Shown here piece after piece: positions 53,930 to 60,000 of a DNA stretch of 60,000 nt. Location: positions 261,693,386-261,753,385 of the forward strand of contig NC_081406.1 of assembly GCF_030272615.1 (NCBI RefSeq), in the 5' to 3' direction. The position numbers were made by a program, and so were the translations under genes. This stretch comes from Cryptomeria japonica (taxonomy: Eukaryota > Streptophyta > Pinopsida > Cupressales > Cupressaceae). How positions within the stretch are numbered: the stretch's first letter is position 1; every line of letters starts with the position of its first letter. A model generated the notes under the pieces. It made no database searches, was not told where the DNA came from, and saw only the letters and a list, made by a program, of their open reading frames with translations.

Positions 53930-54225
53930 AAGACCAGATAGAGTAGTTAAGTATGTATCTTGTATGTAATTTGTTTTACTGTAATACAAGAAGACATTGC
54001 TCGGTGTGTGGGTTTTTTACCCGTAAGGGTTTTCCCACGAGAAAAATTTGGTGTTCTTTGTGATTGTGTATCTTTGTTGTTTACTTTGTTATTTATTTGG
54101 TGTGCATATTATTGACTGTAATTTGGATTAAAAGTTATCCCTACTTCTCTCCTCTAAGAAATTGATATTTAGGAAGGCATTTCTATACTCTACTCTCCTT
54201 ACAACCCTATTGCTAACTTTGGCGG
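53930..54225 (+). repeat. Copia LTR fragment (R-U5 part)
   Basis: Contains GGGTTTTTTACCCGTAAGGG and TTTTCCCACGAGAAAAATTT, the hallmark region after the RNA start in many plant Copia LTRs, followed by TTTGTTGTTTACTTTG. Ends are not resolved and no internal region follows. Confidence 0.6.
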
Positions 54226-54626
54226 ATGTGCGCCAGAATGTGTGATGTTTAGGAATAGATTGATAGATGCTATAAGATGTTTTAGGTCCCCTCTATCTTC
54301 TGGATAGGATTGCTTTCACTAAAATTGTGTCTTGAGGCTGACTTGGTGGGATTATTCCTGTCCCTTATTCTAGCCAACCTAATTGATGTTTTTAGCTCTG
54401 TGAATGGTACAAATAGAAGATTATTTTATTTACAAGGTGTGGGGATCATGGTAGAATGCAGAAGATACAAATTTGAAACAAAAAGAGTGAGTGGTGAACG
54501 TATTGGAGCTGAATTACCAAATGGTTGCTTAAGGTAGTGAGTCAAGAGTAGCTACATCTCAGGGATATTGTTGGATGTAGTGACATTGAAGGATTATTCA
54601 TTGTAACTCATATTTTTTTATGTGTA
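54226..54626. other. Unclassified DNA
   Basis: About 400 bases between two LTR pieces, without a recognisable gene or repeat. Confidence 0.4.
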
Positions 54627-56260
54627 TGTAGCATCATAAATCATACACCCTCAATTAGGTTTTTCAATTCCACACTTAGTTTGAACTCACCTTAGTATTT
54701 CTCATTGTACTATGCATTATAGGACTTCCTAAGGAATGTAATTTATAATTTAATTAAACCTAAGTCCTTTCTCATCAATTCGCATTCCATGAATTGGGCC
54801 CTTGATCTTAGGTTTGCCTCTTTTTTATTTCATCCTAATTTAACCCTAATATTATTCGAATTTTAACTTCCAAAGCATATTTCACATATCTATGCATAAT
54901 GGTTTGAGCCACCAAGATAGAATCAACATTAGAACCCTTTTATCTTGCATTCCTTGAGTCAAAAAAACATTGTCAAGACTTGGGAAACCTGCCACCCTGG
55001 TCTCGTACTTTTTCCCCTAAATTTTAGGAGGATATACTAGTAGTCTTATCTAATTCAAATCTCACTTCATGTGAAAATATATCAATTCTAGGTTGGCTTT
55101 TGATCAAATTCAAATTTATGGTTTCATATATAAGGCAATTCTTTTCCTAATTTGGGAATATAATCTAGCATTCAATTTGGAGATCCTTATGAAGTGACAG
55201 TGTTGCTTTTATATGAAGTCTCAAATCTACAAATTCGTCAATTATTAAGTCTTCATCAACATCTTTTCAACCATGGAAGCTTCAAGATATATTGGAGGAT
55301 GATAAAGGAATCATTGATTGATGATTGGCTTGTACCTCTTCCCAAGGCATTGGGTATGGTTTCATGTTGTTCTTGTGTTTCTCCATTAAGCTTTAAATAT
55401 ATCTCATATTAGTTTTCATATTTATATCATTGCTTTATATTTGCATCCTAATTATGATTTAAAGCATTCTCAATACAATCATTTAATAAATTTGAGTAGA
55501 ACTCTAGTTTGCATTTAAGACCTTTTAGCTCATAGAAATCTTATTCAAACACTTAAGATTCAAGAGCACAAACTTTTACAATTACAATATAGGCTATTTG
55601 TGGAGGTGGAAATCACTAAAATAGGGGGTTGACCAAGGAAAACCCCTATATATCCACCACCCTACCATTTTTTGTCTTACAGGTGTAGCTACAAGTACTC
55701 GACAAATATAAAATACCTCGAAAAGCATTAGGAAGTTGGTACAGGCCTGACCCCAAAATCTGAACTTGGTTTTCAGGGACTATGGCAGTGGGGGGCCCCT
55801 ATCCTAGGACCAAGGTGCTAGGGTGCCCAATTCCTCAAGATTTTGCACCAAATTTTAGTGTTGGCACTCAAAATACTTCAAGACCTGGATCTCCTAACAA
55901 CAACTCAACCTCGAGAGACCAAGGTGCTCTGGCACCCTGGTCAAACTAGATGTACATTAGGTTTTAATCATAGGTGCACAATCAAATTCTCCCCCTATTT
56001 TTGTGATTACTGCTCTAGTTTTGTTGTTTTACCAATCTGTTACAGTGCCTTATATTCATTTTCTACCATACTTTGACTATAGTCTCTCGACATTACATAT
56101 TCACTTCCATAGTAGCAAAGGAATAGAAACCCTAGAACTATCACTTGAATCTCTTTCACAAGAGTTATTCAAGTATGATCACTCCTCTAGGTGATTTTGT
56201 ATTCCAATGTTATTGTGAAAGTGGATCTTGGTCCTAGTGTTACCCAGTTCTATTTTAACA
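54627..56260 (+). repeat. Decayed LTR of the Element 3 family, inverted
   Basis: The plus strand here matches the minus strand of the Element 3 LTRs. Examples are TGTGGAGGTGGAAATCAC (55600), AACCCCTATATATCCACC, and near the end TCTCTTTCACAAG and TATTCCAATGTTATTGTG. It starts TGTAGCATCATAAATC, like TGTAGTGTCGTAAATT. About 1.6 kb, strongly diverged; no target duplication found. Confidence 0.65.
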
Positions 56261-56618
56261 GAAAACAATATCTTTCTCAGAGATAGCGAGTCTCTATAAA
56301 AGGACTTGTGTATCCTACCTTGACATACTGAACCTCAACTTGCAAGTCCTTTTGGGATTAGTGAGCTTCCCTAGATAGTGAGCCCTAAAATAAGCATTAT
56401 AATACTTCATATAATGTGAGTTAACTCTCACCATAGTTTTTTCCATCTTGGGTTTTCACATAAATCTAGTGCTCTTTTTGTGCATGTGTGTTTTGTTTAT
56501 CTTTCATCATCGTTGATCAAATTAAGGTTTAAATTTGAATTGAATTGTGCTATAAAGTGTTAATATTTCTTTAGGATTGATTCACCCCTTATCCCTCCTA
56601 GTCTTGAGGTGTGTTCAA
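56261..56618 (+). repeat. Copia 5' LTR remnant
   Basis: Contains CTCTATAAAAGG (TATA at 56295) and a Copia-like end before the primer binding site. Its left part seems cut by the inverted LTR next to it. Confidence 0.5.
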
Positions 56619-56636
56619 TAATTAGTATTAGAGAAA
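56619..56636 (+). promoter_or_regulatory. Decayed Met-tRNA primer binding site
   Basis: Reads TAATTAGTATTAGAGA. The usual Copia site is TTGGTATCAGAG; the differences are one G-to-A and one C-to-T change. Confidence 0.6.
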
Positions 56637-56669
56637 GGTTTTTCTAGAGCAATCTTAACCACTTAAGGA

Positions 56670-58030
56670 AGGTTCGGGATGGTACAAAATGGATCCCATA
56701 AAATTCCTAAGTTTGATGGTACAAGATTCCTATGTTTTATGGTACAAACCACACCTTCTAGGAATTAAGAATTGAAGCACATTTGACCTATCGAGCGTTT
56801 GGAATTTGGAACTCACAAAAAGATGGTTATACTTTTCCTCCTACACCTCCAACAGATCTGAATAAGATTAAGTTAAAAGAAAATAATAGCAAAGAAAGAA
56901 ATGCAATCATAAGTGGATTAACGGATTTAGAACTAGTGAAGGTAATGCACTGCAATATAGATAAATATGTTTAGGAAAAGCATAACAACATCTATGAAGG
57001 AGATGAAAAAGTAAGGTGATCAAGATGTAGAAGTTTAAATGAAAATTTGAAAACTTGAGGATGACAAAGATGAAGATATTGTTGGCTACATGCTTTGTGT
57101 TACTAAAGTAGTAAATTTAATTAGAGATATTGGTGAAGTGTTAAAAGAAGATGAGGTGGTAAAAAGGTACTTAGATATCTTCCTAAATCCTATAGTTCTA
57201 AAGTTTTTTCTATTATGGAAAGCAAGGATTTGGATAGTATTCAATGGATTGAGTATATGGTGCTATCACTGCCTTTAAAATGAGAGAGTTTGAATTACAT
57301 GACCCTAAGAAAGAAGTTGTATTCAAAGCTAGTAAGAAGATATAATTTGAAGGTGTTGATCAGGATGATGAATTTGATGAAATAGAAGAAAAATTTGTAG
57401 GAAGATTAAGGAAAATCACTTGCAAGTAAAAGGTAAGTTACCTTTTAAATGTTTTAATTGTGCAAGAATTGGTAATTTTACTTCTAAGTGTACTTTCAAT
57501 GATGTCAACAATAGAAGAGGAGAAAATAGCAATAAGAGAGAGAAGTCCAAGTAAAGTCTTTATTCTAAGGAGGATAACTACTCATCTAAAGATGAGATCT
57601 ACAATGATGATGATTTGAGAGATGAAATATTGTCCATGGATTTGAAGAAGGATAACAAAAATAATGATATTGAAAAGGGAAATAAGTCCAACACCTTGCA
57701 AGCTTGGGTGACTGGTAGTGGTTGTCCTAATCATAATATGACTAGTGATAGGATAAAGTTAATTATCCTTGAAAAGTGGAATGGAGGATCACTCAAATTT
57801 AGTGATGAAGGGTCGACACAAATACGTAGAAAAGATAGTATCGCAATGGATGAAAAACATAAGATATATGTTGTTATTTGTGTCAAGGGATTGAAACATT
57901 AACTTCTCAGTGTTAGTCAAATGTGTAGCAAAGGATATCATCTTACATTCTATTACCAGAGTTGTGAAATCCAAAAAGCAGGCTCTAGAAAATTGGTAGC
58001 AGAAGGATCTAGGATCAAAAGCAATGCTCT
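56670..58030 (+). pseudogene. Ty1/Copia gag-protease remnant
   Basis: Gag N-terminus IPKFDGTRF at about 56700, then GYTFPPTPPTDLNKIKLKEN and AIISGLTDLELVKVMHCN (56783-56974), which follow the usual Copia gag pattern. Further on comes a degenerate zinc knuckle CFNCARIGNFTSKC, whose His is replaced by Asn. The GAG-pre-integrase region follows: WVTGSGCPNHNMT (protease-like active site DSGC read as GSGC), VICVKGLKH and SVSQMCSKGYHL. Many stops and frame changes. It ends abruptly near 58030, where the next Copia LTR begins. Confidence 0.8.
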
Positions 58031-58692
58031 GAACATGAGTGTCAAAATACCTTCATAACCTTCCTTCAGCCTTCAAATAATGTCTCCGTGATTCACACAA
58101 GGATCTTCTTATTTTTGCTCTTCAATATTTGAACACACTCATACCATATTCCATATCCCGATCTTCAATAAGATCTTACAATCATTTATACAAAACCTAA
58201 GACCAAATGTATAGGTCAGCTCACTAAAGATATTACAATTAAATCAATTATAAATAAGTCTTGATGCCATACAACATGTTGTCTCAATACATTTACCACA
58301 ATATACGATCAATAATCAATCTCCATAACATGTTGTGCTGATCTGGAGTACTAGTCCATAACCTAGACCTATCTGCCAGTAAAGGCAAATATGTCAACCC
58401 GATTAGACCAATAAGAAAAATACCAAAACCAAACTTCCAGTCCATGTCTTCGACATAACCAAATGATCTCCAAGATATCATCATTGTCGGTGAACCATAT
58501 AACCTGTTGGTGAACATATATCGTTGACTATGCATAAGCCACTAACCATACCGGTGAACCATAGTGTCAGTTCAACAGTAAACCAATATAACCATAGTAC
58601 CAAAACAACAATGTAGACCTCCAAGAAGATAAGCGTTGACATCAATGACAGAACCAATGCAACACATGACAAAGTCATCCATAATATCGACA
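58031..58692 (-). repeat. Copia 3' LTR, partial
   Basis: On the minus strand it starts TGTCGATATTATGGATGAC at 58692, directly after the AAAGGGGGAGAT tract. A TATA-like TTGTATAAATG lies near 58186. The usual C-rich LTR end is not seen, so it is probably truncated on the left, where it meets the plus-strand Copia remnant. The left border is approximate. Confidence 0.6.
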
Positions 58693-58709
58693 ATCTCCCC
58701 CTTTGGCAT
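58693..58709 (-). promoter_or_regulatory. Copia polypurine tract
   Basis: The minus strand reads CCAAAGGGGGAGAT just ahead of the LTR. A similar AAAGGGGGAGAG occurs at about 58890-58901, a common duplicated feature downstream of Copia RNase H. Confidence 0.75.
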
Positions 58710-59041
58710 TGATGGCAACACTAGATGGAAAAACATCTAAGTGCCAAAAACATAATGCCAAAAATAATAAACCAACAATCTCCCCAAGATAGATCAATAC
58801 AAAGTTCTGTAACAGAAACAGAAACCAAAATACATCTCTCCAGGTAGAATGATCATCTCTCCCCAAATACAAAGTTTTTCCATAGATATCTCTCCCCCTT
58901 TGACATCAAATGCCAAAGCAGTTAAGAATTCAAAACTTAACATTCAACCAACTGCTCCCCTTGAGAAGTAGCTCTCCTCCATCAAAGCCGGAAAAAGATT
59001 TTTCTGTTAGTCCCTACTGATTTGATGCCAATCTTCAACAT
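58710..59041 (-). other. Copia 3' untranslated region
   Basis: The stretch between the RNase H end and the polypurine tract. No gene. It has the GGGGAGAG-rich character of this part of Copia elements. Confidence 0.6.
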
Positions 59042-60000
59042 CTAAGTCTCTGCCAGTGGGGAAATAACCCCAAGCTGCTCTCTGAGATATTCAAATGTTT
59101 CCTTAGGCAAAGGTTTTGTAAGGATATCTGCAATTTTCTCTTTAGTATTCACATAAACCAATTTCACTTCATTTCCTTCAATATTCTCTTTCAAAAAATT
59201 ATACTTAATAGAAACATGCTTTGTCTTCGAGTGAAATACCATATTCTTTGATATATCAATTGTTGTTGAATTATCACAATAAATGATTATTGTTTCTTTG
59301 CCTTCTACCTTTATATCCTTCAAAATTTGTTTGATCTATAATACCTAAGTACAACTAGTTGCTTCTGCAACATATTCTGATTTTGTTGTTGATAAATAAG
59401 TACAAGTTTGCTTCTTGTTGATCCATGAAATCAATCTGCTACCAAGAAAGAATGCACCGCCAGTGGTACTCTTTTTTTATCTAAATCTCTTGCCCAATTT
59501 GCATCGGTGTATGCACATAAATCAAAATTTTCATCTTTAGGATACCATAAACCAAGATTTGTTGTGCCTTGTGGGTACCAGAAAATCCTTTTAACTGTTG
59601 ATTCATGATTTTCTTTAGGATTGCTTTGAAATATTGAAACAATACATACTGCATTCATTATATCAGGTCTTGTTTATGTCAATTACAACAAACCTCCAAT
59701 CATAGATTTGTACCTTGTCGGATTAATAGGAGCTAAATCATCCTTCAATGACAATTTATCAGTTGTAGTCATAGGAGTACTTGCCAGTTTGGAATTTTCC
59801 ATACCAAATTTCTTCAAGAGTTAGTACTTTGTTTGACATATGAATATACCTTTATCTATTTGTGAAATTTGCAAACCTAGAAATTTTTTTATCTCTCCAA
59901 TCATAGACATTTCATATTCTTCCTACATCTTGTTAGCAAAGTCCTTACATAATCCATCTTCACCTCCAAAAATGATATCATCTACAAAGACTTCAATAAC
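59042..60000 (-). pseudogene. Ty1/Copia reverse transcriptase end and RNase H, cut by window edge
   Basis: The last bases encode the RT catalytic VFVDDIIFG (FVDD in place of YVDD). Then come EYEMSMIGEIKKFLGLQI, SMIGGLL, an RNase H with NLGLWYPKDENFDLCAYTDANWA, TKSEYVAEA-like sequence, YCDNSTTIDISKN, and a C-terminus KHVSIKYNFLKENIE with IADILTKPLPK. This is the normal order at the end of Copia pol. Frames change between 59323 and 59431, and stops occur, so it is inactive. The rest of the element lies beyond the window. Confidence 0.88.

Overview
This window looks like plant nuclear DNA, AT-rich and made almost entirely of retrotransposons. I found no host gene, no rRNA or tRNA gene and no CRISPR array in the 60 kb. 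The density of large, nested LTR elements suggests a plant with a very large genome; a conifer or other gymnosperm is plausible, but that is inference and I cannot name a species.

Layout. 1-1603 is AT-rich DNA with a short tandem repeat. 1604-18009 is Element 1, a complete 16.4 kb Tat/Ogre-like Ty3/Gypsy element on the minus strand. Its two 799-bp LTRs differ at 10 positions by hand count, and a near-perfect 5-bp target duplication flanks it. 18304-36479 is Element 2, a related 18.2 kb minus-strand element with one intact LTR (1479 bp) and one truncated LTR. 36480-43055 holds a 306-bp tandem duplication, a decayed LTR and a minisatellite. 43056-51986 is Element 3, an older minus-strand element whose only pol domain I can see is the protease, with a solo Ty1/Copia LTR (perfect target duplication) nested in it. 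51987-60000 contains small repeats, Copia LTR pieces, an inverted LTR of the Element 3 family, a decayed plus-strand Copia gag/protease region, and a minus-strand Copia element that runs off the window end.

How the parts work together. In Elements 1 and 2 the minus strand carries gag, protease with a G-patch, reverse transcriptase, RNase H, a second RNase H and integrase. The plus strand of the same internal region carries a convergent two-exon gene for a plant mobile domain (PMD) protein with an acidic linker and a charged, probably coiled-coil C-terminus. In Element 2 this gene has a clear TATA box of its own. Its intron is filled with short CGCG-containing motifs, and the same motif, in opposite orientation, fills the gag-pol leader at the other end of the element. 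Each element has its own motif (GACGCG type in Element 1, TAGCGCGT type in Element 2), so the two ends appear to evolve together. Each PMD intron also has, close to its 3' splice site, a tandem array of predicted hairpins. In Element 1 the hairpin stems vary in a compensating way around a constant loop.

State. All coding regions are broken. In Element 1 gag-pol keeps one reading frame over 2509 codons and is interrupted only by stop codons, most of which fit C-to-T or G-to-A change at methylated cytosines. Element 2 also has frameshifts and a short integrase deletion. Since the LTRs are still about 99% identical, these copies are either decaying fast or were already defective when they inserted.
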